NCBI GenBank assembly: GCA_007126175.1
Contig: SLBU01000179.1
Location: 1 to 5,615, forward strand
Direction: 5' to 3'
Source of the DNA: Kiritimatiellia bacterium
Lineage (GTDB): Bacteria > Verrucomicrobiota > Kiritimatiellia > UBA8416
Length of the DNA stretch: 5,615 bases
Part shown: piece by piece, positions 1-5,594 of the stretch
Layout: every line of letters starts with the position of its first letter
Position numbering within the stretch: the first letter of the stretch is position 1
Program-made: the position numbers and the translations under genes
Notes under the pieces: generated by a model
The model's database searches: none
The model's input: the letters and a program-made list of their open reading frames with translations, nothing else
What the model was told of the DNA's origin: nothing

Positions 1-44
1 GAGTACCCACAAGTGCGCGCGCCACATTTTGCGCCGGGGTAGTT
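1..44. other. window edge, unassigned
   Basis: These 44 bases lie beyond the tadA stop codon. On the plus strand one frame is open from base 1 to a TAG at 40-42, so this could be the last 13 codons of a gene convergent with tadA. The stretch is too short to tell coding from non-coding. It contains an alternating GC run near base 16 but no convincing hairpin with a T-run, so no terminator is called. Confidence 0.2.
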
Positions 45-560
45 TCATGATGCCTGCTTCCCAACCACATGGCTCTGTCGCCGTTGCTGGAAGAACGCTT
101 GGAGCAGTTCCAGACTGGCACCAGCCTGCACGCCGGCGGTGACCTCACAGCGGTGTATCAAATCGGGATGCTGGACAATATTGAATACCGAGACGGCCCC
201 CCCGCGTTTGGGGTCCGAGACCCCGAAGACCAAGCGTGGAATGCGTGCCAGGACAATAGCGCCAGCACACATGGCACAGGGTTCTTTGGTTACATACAGG
301 GTCGTGTTCGTCAGGCGCCAGTCCCCCAATGCGGACGCCGCCTGCGTAATGGCAATCATTTCAGCATGCGCGGTAGGGTCCTTGAGCGTTTCAACCTGAT
401 TATGGGCCCGGGCAATGACGCTCGGACGCTCACCGTCGCGCGGTACGTGAACAATGACACAGCCAGTCGGTACTTCGCCGGCCTCGGCTGCGCGATGCGC
501 TTCGCGCAGTGCCATCTGCATATACTTCTCATCATCGAGTGGTTGTGTCGAATCGCTCAT
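45..560 (-). CDS. tadA: tRNA-specific adenosine deaminase TadA
   Basis: This cytoplasmic zinc enzyme deaminates the wobble adenosine (A34) to inosine, classically in tRNA-Arg(ACG), so one tRNA can read several codons. The 171-residue protein shows the cytidine/deoxycytidylate deaminase fold signatures: HAE at residues 65-67 (zinc ligand His65, proton-shuttle Glu67) and PCAMC at 94-98 (zinc ligands Cys95 and Cys98). The TLYVTKEPCAMCAGA block and a C-terminal FFQQRR helix closely resemble E. coli TadA. A few extra residues lie in the loop at about 38-48. The frame is open upstream to 692, but family proteins begin close to the MSDSTQPLDDEKYM stretch, so the ATG at 558-560 is preferred. It has no good Shine-Dalgarno sequence: the nearest purine-rich run (AGAGGA) is about 25-30 bases upstream, separated by a T9 tract. 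Other members of this deaminase superfamily, such as guanine deaminase, are less likely given the PCAMC and HPxxxHR context. Confidence 0.95.
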   Translation of the reverse strand: MSDSTQPLDDEKYMQMALREAHRAAEAGEVPTGCVIVHVPRDGERPSVIARAHNQVETLKDPTAHAEMIAITQAASALGDWRLTNTTLYVTKEPCAMCAGAIVLARIPRLVFGVSDPKRGGAVSVFNIVQHPDLIHRCEVTAGVQAGASLELLQAFFQQRRQSHVVGKQAS

Positions 561-609
561 AGTGTGCCATCGTAAAAAAAAACATCCTCTGTATCCTTGA
601 ATGCCGACA

Positions 610-638
610 TGCATAACACAATTCTGTGATGAATCCAA
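610..638 (-). promoter_or_regulatory. putative tadA promoter
   Basis: On the minus strand TTGGAT (638-633) and TATGCA (615-610) are separated by exactly 17 bases. This would start transcription near 603 and give a leader of about 40 bases. Each box matches the sigma70 consensus only partly. The spacer contains a short imperfect inverted repeat (ATCACA/TGTGTT). This is inference from sequence alone. Confidence 0.3.
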
Positions 639-742
639 AACGAAACGCTGCGCAGTTGCTTCGAACTTGCGCTGGCACCCAGAAAGAGGCAATGTGCCTC
701 CGTGATGGTTTCATAGTCTATCCGTAGAATTTTGTAATGGGG

Positions 743-771
743 TTGTCTTTGCTTCCACGCCGTGCTTAAAT
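743..771 (+). promoter_or_regulatory. putative fucosidase promoter
   Basis: TTGTCT (743-748) and TTAAAT (766-771) are spaced by 17 bases, and each matches the sigma70 consensus at four of six positions. The predicted transcription start is near 778, about 40 bases before the GH29 start codon. The -10 box falls in the centre of the palindrome at 753-784, which fits a repressible promoter. Confidence 0.4.
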
Positions 772-784
772 CCGCGGCGTGGAA
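753..784. repeat. palindrome, candidate operator
   Basis: Left arm TTCCACGCCG (753-762) and right arm CGGCGTGGAA (775-784) are perfect reverse complements. The pairing extends inward by one T-G mismatch or wobble and one G-C pair, giving 12-base arms around an 8-base centre (765-772). The arms flank the predicted -10 box of the fucosidase promoter. An A-rich stretch, not a T-run, follows on the plus strand, so it is not a typical intrinsic terminator. A dimeric repressor operator is the simplest reading. A leader hairpin in the transcript would need a start site further upstream. Confidence 0.6.
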
Positions 785-817
785 AAATAATCAACTCGAT
801 CAGGAAAGGTAGTAGCA

Positions 818-2107
818 ATGGAAGATTCTCCTTATGGGCGTGGTGATACAGCGTGGTTTGTGAAAGATCGTTTTGGAATGTTCATTCACTGGGGCTTGTA
901 TACGCAGGCTGCCCGACACGAATGGGTCAAGAATTGGGAGCGTATCCCCGACGAAACCTATCAGAAATACTTTGAAACCTTCCATCCTGATTTATATGAT
1001 CCCAAGGATTGGGCACGCCTCGCCAAAGCTGCCGGCATGAAGTACTTTGTCATTACCACGAAACATCATGAAGGATTCTGCCTCTGGGATTCCGCCTATA
1101 CCGATTACAAAGCAACCAATACGAGCATTGGTCGTGATCTACTCAGGGAGATGGTCGACGCATTCCGGGCCGAAGGCATCAAGGTCGGATTCTATTATTC
1201 GATTATTGACTGGCATCATCCCGAATTCCCTGTCGATAAGTATCACCCGCAGCGCGATGATCAGGCATTTCGCGAGGCTACCAAAGACCGCGATATGAAG
1301 GTATATGCCGAATATATGCGCAACCAGGTGCGTGAGTTGCTTACGAATTTTGGGAAAATTGATATTCTCTGGTTTGATTTCTCGTATCCGGGAGAAGATG
1401 GCAAAGGCAAAGAGGATTGGGAGTCCGAGAAGCTGATCAAAATGATCCGTGAGTTGCAGCCGGATATCATGGTGAACAACCGCTTGGATCTGGTAGGGTC
1501 CGGGGATTTTGTGACACCCGAACAGTTTCAACCCAAAGAGGGAATGAAGAATGCAGATGGAACGCCCGCTGTCTGGGAGGCCTGCCAAACCCTATCAGGA
1601 TCGTGGGGCTATCATCGCGATGAGATGACCTGGAAATCCGTCAATCAGATTTTGTGGATGCTCATCGATGGTGTCAGCAAGGGCGGCAACATGCTGATGA
1701 ATGTCGGGCCAACGGGGCGCGGCGAAATCGATTATCGTGCCAAGGCTCGTCTGGAGGGCATTGGTGCGTGGATGCACTACAACAGTCGTTCGATCTACAA
1801 TTGCGGTGCTGCACCAGAGGGAATGGTCGCGCCACCGGATTGTCGCTACACCTACAATGCGGAAACCAACCGCCTCTACTTGCATATCCTGGCCTGGCCC
1901 TTCCAGGCGATTCATTTGCTGGGGATGGCGGACAAGATCAAATATGCGCAATTCCTGCATGATGCCAGCGAAGTAAGGTTCCGCGAACCTGGCAAGCAAG
2001 AGCACTCGAATCTATCTGAGGCTGGCCATGCAGAGGATCTCACGCTCCTGTTGCCAGTCGTGCAGCCGGAGGTCGAGATTCCGGTCGTTGAGCTGTTTCT
2101 GGGCTAG
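818..2107 (+). CDS. GH29 alpha-L-fucosidase
   Basis: This 429-residue retaining glycosidase should release alpha-L-fucose from fucosylated oligosaccharides. The (beta/alpha)8 barrel carries GH29 hallmarks: GMFIHWGLY (20-28), TKHHEGF (81-87), the nucleophile motif LWFDF with Asp187, NNR (220-222), TPEQ (233-236) with Glu235 as candidate acid/base, WEACQTLSGSWGY (253-265), and GVSKGGNMLMNVGPTGRGE (285-303). A smaller beta-rich C-terminal domain follows. There is no signal peptide or N-terminal membrane segment, so the enzyme is probably cytoplasmic and acts on imported fucosides. The ATG at 818 is supported by a purine-rich AGGAAAGG (802-809) at suitable spacing and by family motifs starting within 20 residues. 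It stands alone: no fucose permease, isomerase or sulfatase is in the window. A palindromic candidate operator overlaps its promoter. Linkage preference cannot be read from sequence, and the acid/base assignment is less certain than the nucleophile. Confidence 0.95.
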   Translation: MEDSPYGRGDTAWFVKDRFGMFIHWGLYTQAARHEWVKNWERIPDETYQKYFETFHPDLYDPKDWARLAKAAGMKYFVITTKHHEGFCLWDSAYTDYKATNTSIGRDLLREMVDAFRAEGIKVGFYYSIIDWHHPEFPVDKYHPQRDDQAFREATKDRDMKVYAEYMRNQVRELLTNFGKIDILWFDFSYPGEDGKGKEDWESEKLIKMIRELQPDIMVNNRLDLVGSGDFVTPEQFQPKEGMKNADGTPAVWEACQTLSGSWGYHRDEMTWKSVNQILWMLIDGVSKGGNMLMNVGPTGRGEIDYRAKARLEGIGAWMHYNSRSIYNCGAAPEGMVAPPDCRYTYNAETNRLYLHILAWPFQAIHLLGMADKIKYAQFLHDASEVRFREPGKQEHSNLSEAGHAEDLTLLLPVVQPEVEIPVVELFLG

Positions 2108-2189
2108 GAGGAATCCCTCGCATACGGCACCACCCACCGTGCAAAAATGAATGCCTTGCGGCAATAATGCAGATCCGATTGCTTTCTAC
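2108..2189. other. intergenic, fucosidase 3' side
   Basis: This holds the fucosidase 3' flank. Only weak hairpins are visible: GCAC/GTGC followed by five A residues near 2125-2147, and a three-base GCC/GGC stem near 2153-2163. Neither is followed by a T-run, so no intrinsic terminator is supported. Confidence 0.3.
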
Positions 2190-2218
2190 TTGTTTTTCCT
2201 GTCAAAAGCGGCTATCTT
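2190..2218 (+). promoter_or_regulatory. putative tRNA-Ser promoter
   Basis: TTGTTT (2190-2195) and TATCTT (2213-2218) are separated by 17 bases. The predicted start is near 2225, about 18 bases before the mature tRNA 5' end, leaving a short leader for RNase P to remove. The -35 box matches the consensus at three positions and the -10 box at four. Confidence 0.45.
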
Positions 2219-2242
2219 CCAAACCATTCGAATCTGCATGCA

Positions 2243-2336
<94 letters not shown>

Positions 2337-2483
2337 GCTTCGCCTAACGGGGCTTTGAAGCCTTCGCGCATCATCTCATGGTCATCAGGAACGTGAAGGT
2401 TTGGGCATCGCGGCCTCCAATAGAACGCCTCATAATCTTCTCAGATTGTGTGTCCCCTTGCCCCCTTGCCTCTGTGATCTGGC

Positions 2484-2503
2484 GCATGAACAGCAATTCA
2501 TGC
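2484..2503. repeat. inverted repeat upstream of HTH gene
   Basis: GCATGAA (2484-2490) and TTCATGC (2497-2503) are perfect 7-bp arms around a 6-base centre. The repeat ends about where the -35 region of the downstream gene would begin. It could be an operator, possibly for autoregulation by the adjacent HTH protein, but a 7-bp repeat can also arise by chance. Confidence 0.4.
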
Positions 2504-2525
2504 TGGAATTGTCTCGCACAGTGTG

Positions 2526-2531
2526 TATAAA
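2526..2531 (+). promoter_or_regulatory. putative -10 box of HTH gene
   Basis: TATAAA matches the -10 consensus at five of six positions and lies 32 bases before the start codon. No good -35 hexamer sits 16-18 bases upstream, so an activator or a weak promoter is possible. Confidence 0.3.
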
Positions 2532-2562
2532 TTAGGATGAAACAACAGAAGGGAGTGAAAAT

Positions 2563-2985
2563 ATGCCTGACATTGGAAAAGTTCTGAAAGAGGAAATTGC
2601 ACGGATCTCGAAACGCGAGGCCAGCCGATTGCTAAGCACGCAGGTCAAGACGATTCGCAATCTCAAACGGGAGGTGGCGGACCTCAAGAAGCAAATCGGG
2701 AAGTCGGCGGCTAAGCCACCTGCGGAACCCAAGGCAGTGCGCAGGGATAAGCCCGAGGGCAAGCGTGTGTGGTTTACGAGCAAAGGAATCAAGGGCATGC
2801 GCAAGCGGCTGGGGATCAATCGATCGCAGATGGCCAAACTCTGCGGCGTATCCCCAAACGCTGTCGGACTTTGGGAAAGTGCCAATGCGGGCCAGCTTAA
2901 CCTGCGAACCGCGACACGTGACAAGCTGTGTAAAGTGCGTCAGATGTCACCGAAAGCCGTTCAGAAAGCTCTCACAGGGCAATAG
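2563..2985 (+). CDS. coiled-coil plus XRE-like HTH protein
   Basis: This 140-residue basic protein has two parts. Residues 4-46 are a charged, heptad-like helix (KVLKEEIARISKREA, then IRNLKREVADLKKQIG) that probably forms a coiled coil and drives oligomerisation. After a Lys/Pro/Ala-rich linker (47-68) comes a Cro/C1-type helix-turn-helix at about 72-128. It has a first helix at 75-84, SQMAKLCG (88-95) as the second helix and SPNAVGLWES (97-106) as recognition helix with the usual Trp-Glu ending. It is probably a DNA-binding regulator, but its target is unknown. It lacks any ligand-binding or enzymatic domain. GGGAG (2551-2555) lies 7 bases before the ATG, which supports the start. It is flanked by tRNA-Ser and the psd operon on the same strand, about 125 bases from psd, and appears to be its own unit. 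Similar stand-alone proteins are found in bacterial chromosomes, where they are usually annotated only as HTH proteins. A phage-derived regulator is an alternative, but no phage genes are nearby. Confidence 0.85.
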   Translation: MPDIGKVLKEEIARISKREASRLLSTQVKTIRNLKREVADLKKQIGKSAAKPPAEPKAVRRDKPEGKRVWFTSKGIKGMRKRLGINRSQMAKLCGVSPNAVGLWESANAGQLNLRTATRDKLCKVRQMSPKAVQKALTGQ

Positions 2986-3016
2986 CACCAGGTTGGTATA
3001 GCAAGGCGCGATGAAC

Positions 3017-3032
3017 CAAACGGATCGGTTTG
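3017..3032. repeat. imperfect palindrome upstream of psd
   Basis: CAAAC (3017-3021) and GTTTG (3028-3032) flank a GATC-centred core. The 16 bases match their reverse complement at 14 positions. It lies about 20 bases upstream of the predicted psd -35 box and is followed by no T-run. It could be a regulator site, but the evidence is weak. Confidence 0.3.
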
Positions 3033-3047
3033 CAAGTTGTTAGCGGA

Positions 3048-3066
3048 CGTGCTTGACAGCAGCACG
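3048..3066. repeat. inverted repeat over psd -35 box
   Basis: CGTGCT (3048-3053) and AGCACG (3061-3066) are perfect 6-bp arms around a 7-base centre. The repeat covers the TTGACA hexamer of the predicted psd promoter, a position where a bound protein would block or modulate RNA polymerase. Confidence 0.35.
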
Positions 3067-3082
3067 CCTGCGCTTGCATCAT
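3053..3082 (+). promoter_or_regulatory. putative psd-pssA operon promoter
   Basis: A perfect -35 consensus TTGACA (3053-3058) is followed after 18 bases by CATCAT (3077-3082), which matches the -10 consensus at four of six positions. The predicted start is near 3089, immediately before the psd ribosome binding site, giving a leader of about 20 bases. Confidence 0.4.
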
Positions 3083-3091
3083 GCTTCGCAC

Positions 3092-3100
3092 AAAGGAGGA
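3092..3100 (+). promoter_or_regulatory. psd: strong psd ribosome binding site
   Basis: AAAGGAGGA is a near-ideal Shine-Dalgarno sequence. Its AGGAGG core ends 10 bases before the ATG at 3110. It decides the psd start against the in-frame TTG at 3053, which coincides with the predicted -35 box. Confidence 0.8.
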
Positions 3101-3109
3101 TCCGTTACT

Positions 3110-3826
3110 ATGCGTATTCGAAAAGAAATTGTGCCATTTATCGTTGTTGCCCTATTGGGGTGGTTTGTGTTCTTCGGTATCCTGAAAAGTTTCGGGTGTC
3201 CGTTGGCGATTGCATTCGGTGTCGCCGTTGCACTCTTCGCCATGAGCTGCCTATACTTGCTCTGGTTTTTCCGGGATCCACCGCGCCGGCCCCCAGCTGA
3301 TGAGCAGGCCATCTTGGCGGCTGCCGATGGGGTGATCGCCGCGATCAAAACGTTCGAACCGGAAGAATTCCAATCAATCAGTATGCTGGCTGGGTTGAAT
3401 CCAGAGGATCTCGGCCGGTTACGCACGGAAGCCGTGATGCGGATCAGTATTTTCCTGAGCCTTTTTGATGTGCATGTGAATCGTGTTCCCATCAGTGGAG
3501 CATCATGCTTTCTCGGCTATTTCCCCGGAAAGCACCTCTTTACCTTCGAGGAAAAGTCCTCGGATGTAAACCAGCACAATTCCATTCTTATTTCCAATGA
3601 GAAGACTATTTGCTTGGTGAACCAGATTGTCGGCCCCGTCTGCCGCAGAGTGGTATATTGGCTCGATCCCAAAACCCCAACGCCAGTACATGCCGGTGAT
3701 GATTTCGGCATGATGAAATTCGGGTCGCGTCTCGATATGTATTTTCCAGCCAGCGATATCGAGCTATTGGTGCAAGAAGGGGAGAAGGTTCGCGCGGGCG
3801 AGAGCGTAATCGGGAGGTATCGCTGA
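3110..3826 (+). CDS. psd: phosphatidylserine decarboxylase
   Basis: This pyruvoyl enzyme decarboxylates phosphatidylserine to phosphatidylethanolamine at the cytoplasmic face of the inner membrane. The 238-residue protein is of the short bacterial form (S. meliloti type). Two hydrophobic segments (about 7-25 and 31-53) anchor the N-terminus, followed by WFFRDPPRRPP (52-62), the family's FRDP motif. AADG (71-74, Asp73) and DVHVNR (120-125, His122) supply the probable triad Asp and His. MMKFGSR (201-207) contains the self-cleavage site Gly205-Ser206; Ser206 would become the pyruvoyl group, splitting the proenzyme into a large beta chain and an alpha chain of about 33 residues. The family's usual NER-type motif appears as SNEKT (162-166). 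The ATG at 3110 has a very strong ribosome binding site. The stop codon lies one base before pssA, so the two consecutive enzymes of phosphatidylethanolamine synthesis are co-expressed. An archaetidylserine decarboxylase-like substrate range cannot be excluded, but the bacterial context argues for phosphatidylserine. Confidence 0.95.
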   Translation: MRIRKEIVPFIVVALLGWFVFFGILKSFGCPLAIAFGVAVALFAMSCLYLLWFFRDPPRRPPADEQAILAAADGVIAAIKTFEPEEFQSISMLAGLNPEDLGRLRTEAVMRISIFLSLFDVHVNRVPISGASCFLGYFPGKHLFTFEEKSSDVNQHNSILISNEKTICLVNQIVGPVCRRVVYWLDPKTPTPVHAGDDFGMMKFGSRLDMYFPASDIELLVQEGEKVRAGESVIGRYR

Positions 3827-3827
3827 T

Positions 3828-4703
3828 ATGCTGAATGCTACGCAAAAATCTCGTATGCGCGTATTTCTGAATTGGCGGCAGGTTCTCCCGACCGTGGTCA
3901 CGCTGGGGGCAATGCTGGCCGGTTTTTTAAGTATTGTGTTCGTGGTGCTAGGATTTCAATCGGGAGCGACCGGTGGGGAGTTTCGCATGGCGGCCCGCTT
4001 GATCATGCTGGCCATGATCCTCGACGGCATTGATGGCAACCTTGCGCGATGGCTCAAAGGTACCAGTGACTTTGGTGCGGAATTGGACACCTATGTCGAT
4101 ATGACGGCCTTCGGCATCGCCCCCGCCATTCTGATTTTTGCCGTATCCATGAAAATCGGAACCCCTGATTGGATTCGGGTCTTGCTACCGTCGGCCGTCG
4201 CACTTTCTGGTGTTGTTCGGCTGGCGAGGTTCAAAGTGGCTGACCCCTTGCGGGGACAAGGGGGCTATGGCGGGTTGCCCATAACGGCGAATGCCGGATG
4301 GGTTGCCTTGTTCGTCTTTATTAGCCAGATCCCACCTAGTGACACGATGGGGACGGATCCCTTCTCGCTCCAGCATGGTTGGTTTGCCACACTTTTCCTC
4401 GTAGGCATTTTGGTCTTTATCAGCTTGCAGGTTTCCAATTTTCGCTATCCAAAACCAACCAAAAGGGCGGCCGTGTTTATCCCTTGCGTCATTCTCGTTT
4501 TTCTGTTTGTCCTCTTGCCCAAGGAATATTCCTTGTGGGTAGCCGTTTCGATGCTCATCCTTGGCCTGTTCTATGCCATCTTCGGTCCGATGTACGTCAA
4601 AGGTGCCCAGATGCATCTGGCACACCAGGAACGCAAACGCTCTAATAGTATGGAGCCACAGCCCAAGCGCAGGCGTCGCAGGCGTAGACCCCGACGGAGA
4701 TAG
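3828..4703 (+). CDS. pssA: CDP-diacylglycerol-serine O-phosphatidyltransferase
   Basis: This integral membrane enzyme condenses CDP-diacylglycerol with L-serine to give phosphatidylserine and CMP, supplying the substrate of Psd encoded just upstream. The 291-residue protein carries the full CDP-alcohol phosphatidyltransferase signature DGx2ARx8Gx3Dx3D: Asp69, Gly70, Ala73, Arg74, Gly83, Asp87 and Asp91, which bind metal and CDP. GLPITANAG (149-157) and VRLARFKV (130-137) are typical of the phosphatidylserine synthase branch rather than of PgsA. Hydrophobic segments lie at about 20-43, 54-67, 92-110, 115-133, 151-168, 185-203, 215-231 and 236-255. The C-terminal tail is strikingly basic (280-291: Lys, seven Arg, Pro, three Arg) and presumably cytosolic, near acidic lipid headgroups. 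The start codon follows psd by one base, with GGGAGGT (3812-3818) inside the psd end as ribosome binding site. A downstream ATG at residue 10 is possible but lacks equal support. Confidence 0.94.
   Translation: MLNATQKSRMRVFLNWRQVLPTVVTLGAMLAGFLSIVFVVLGFQSGATGGEFRMAARLIMLAMILDGIDGNLARWLKGTSDFGAELDTYVDMTAFGIAPAILIFAVSMKIGTPDWIRVLLPSAVALSGVVRLARFKVADPLRGQGGYGGLPITANAGWVALFVFISQIPPSDTMGTDPFSLQHGWFATLFLVGILVFISLQVSNFRYPKPTKRAAVFIPCVILVFLFVLLPKEYSLWVAVSMLILGLFYAIFGPMYVKGAQMHLAHQERKRSNSMEPQPKRRRRRRRPRRR
4696..4700 (+). promoter_or_regulatory. ribosome binding site inside pssA end
   Basis: GGAGA lies within the last two arginine codons of pssA and 5 bases before the TTG at 4706. It supports this TTG as the start of the uracil-DNA glycosylase gene and suggests translational coupling to pssA. 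Confidence 0.55.
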
Positions 4704-4705
4704 TT

Positions 4706-5590
4706 TTGCCTACATTACAGGAAATATTGACGGATACAGCCGAATACGTGGCGTGGAAGCTGGAAGAGGGCGAGACCTCGGCGGAGGTATCACGGGCGAT
4801 ACTGGATGAACTGGTAGTGTCTTCGACGCGCACATCAGGATCTCCGGCCACCGCTGCCGCGGTGGCGCAACATGCTGCAAGCATTCCGGCTGAGCAAAAT
4901 GCGGAAAAGCCTTCGGTCGTCTCAGGAGCATCCTCAACCTTGCCACCCGCAACTACCGCCACATCCCCTATGGCGGATAAGGGAAAAGATATGAAAGACG
5001 AGATGCGTGCCGCCAAACTGGCCGCGATTGCGGCTGCGGTCAGAAGTTGTACATTGTGCCCGCTGCATGCGGATCGCACGAATGGGGTGCCGGGCCAGGG
5101 AAATCCGAACCCGGATATCTTGTTTGTTGGCGAAGCACCGGGCGCCGATGAAGATGCGCAGGGCCTGGCGTTTGTGGGGAGGGCAGGGCAGCTTTTGACC
5201 AAGATGATTGAAGCCATGGGCTTTACCCGTGAGGATGTATTCATTGCAAACGTCAACAAATGTCGCCCTCCCGCGAACCGTAAGCCCTTGCGCGAGGAGA
5301 TGGATGCTTGCCTGCCATACTTACGACAACAAGTGAAGATTTTGCAGCCCAAGGTTATCGTGGCGATGGGTGCTACGGCCGTCGAGGGGCTCGTGCCCGA
5401 ATCGGTGTCACAAAAAATCAGTGATCTCCGCGGCCATTGGCTAACGTTCGAGGGCATTCCTCTGATGCCAACGTATCATCCCGCCTATTTGCTGCGCAAT
5501 TCGGCAATGAAAAAGCCTGTCTGGGCCGATTTGCAGGAGGTACTCCGAAAGCTGGGGCGGCCCGTTCCCAAGCGTAGCACGTCAGGTTGA
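4706..5590 (+). CDS. udg: family 4 uracil-DNA glycosylase (Fe-S)
   Basis: This base-excision repair enzyme removes uracil, arising from cytosine deamination or dUTP incorporation, from DNA. The catalytic domain covers about residues 103-285. Four cysteines fit the 4Fe-4S ligands of family 4: Cys115 and Cys118 (CTLC), Cys186 and Cys202 (15 residues between). GEAPGADED (142-150) is the family's uracil-binding and catalytic motif, GRAGQLL (158-164) and NVNKCRPP (182-189) follow, and HPAYLLR (258-264) is the conserved C-terminal His motif. The first 100 residues are an extension: a helical segment (3-37), then an Ala/Ser/Thr/Pro-rich, probably disordered linker (about 41-92). The TTG start, two bases after the pssA stop, is supported by GGAGA at 4696-4700. 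An internal start is possible, for example the ATG coding Met89 or Met96, which would give a compact protein of usual family length. Older databases call this family SPO1 DNA polymerase-related. Its link to the lipid genes is probably only co-transcription. Confidence 0.93.
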   Translation: MPTLQEILTDTAEYVAWKLEEGETSAEVSRAILDELVVSSTRTSGSPATAAAVAQHAASIPAEQNAEKPSVVSGASSTLPPATTATSPMADKGKDMKDEMRAAKLAAIAAAVRSCTLCPLHADRTNGVPGQGNPNPDILFVGEAPGADEDAQGLAFVGRAGQLLTKMIEAMGFTREDVFIANVNKCRPPANRKPLREEMDACLPYLRQQVKILQPKVIVAMGATAVEGLVPESVSQKISDLRGHWLTFEGIPLMPTYHPAYLLRNSAMKKPVWADLQEVLRKLGRPVPKRSTSG

Positions 5591-5594
5591 TTTC

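Larger units (their letters stand above)
3110..5590 (+). other. operon psd-pssA-uracil-DNA glycosylase
   Basis: Three plus-strand genes are separated by one and two bases, each with its ribosome binding site inside the preceding gene. No promoter or terminator is needed between them. A further ATG appears four bases after the last stop, so the transcript probably continues past the window. Confidence 0.85.

Noticed and set aside
69..575. 168-codon open frame on the plus strand
   Set aside because: It is antisense to tadA, which has all its catalytic motifs on the minus strand. No family resemblance is seen.
561..692. N-terminal extension of tadA to 692
   Set aside because: The extra 44 residues show no resemblance to TadA N-termini and overlap the predicted promoter and leader.
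686..700. GAGGC/GCCTC hairpin as a terminator
   Set aside because: The stem has only five pairs and there is only a short broken T stretch. No minus-strand gene ends here.
1139..2005. Minus-strand open frames of 149 and 136 codons
   Set aside because: They are shadows antisense to the GH29 gene, without plausible starts or domains.
2454..2469. Tandem CCCCTTGC duplication
   Set aside because: Two copies of an eight-base unit are too little to call a functional repeat or CRISPR-like structure.
3053..3109. Upstream TTG start extending psd by 19 residues
   Set aside because: The TTG coincides with the predicted -35 box and has no ribosome binding site, while the ATG at 3110 has AAAGGAGGA at good spacing and is followed at once by the basic residues and first membrane segment.
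4642..5457. 271-codon open frame on the minus strand
   Set aside because: It is antisense to the glycosylase, whose Fe-S and catalytic motifs are intact. Its translation is Ser/Ala/Thr/Cys-rich with no recognisable domain.
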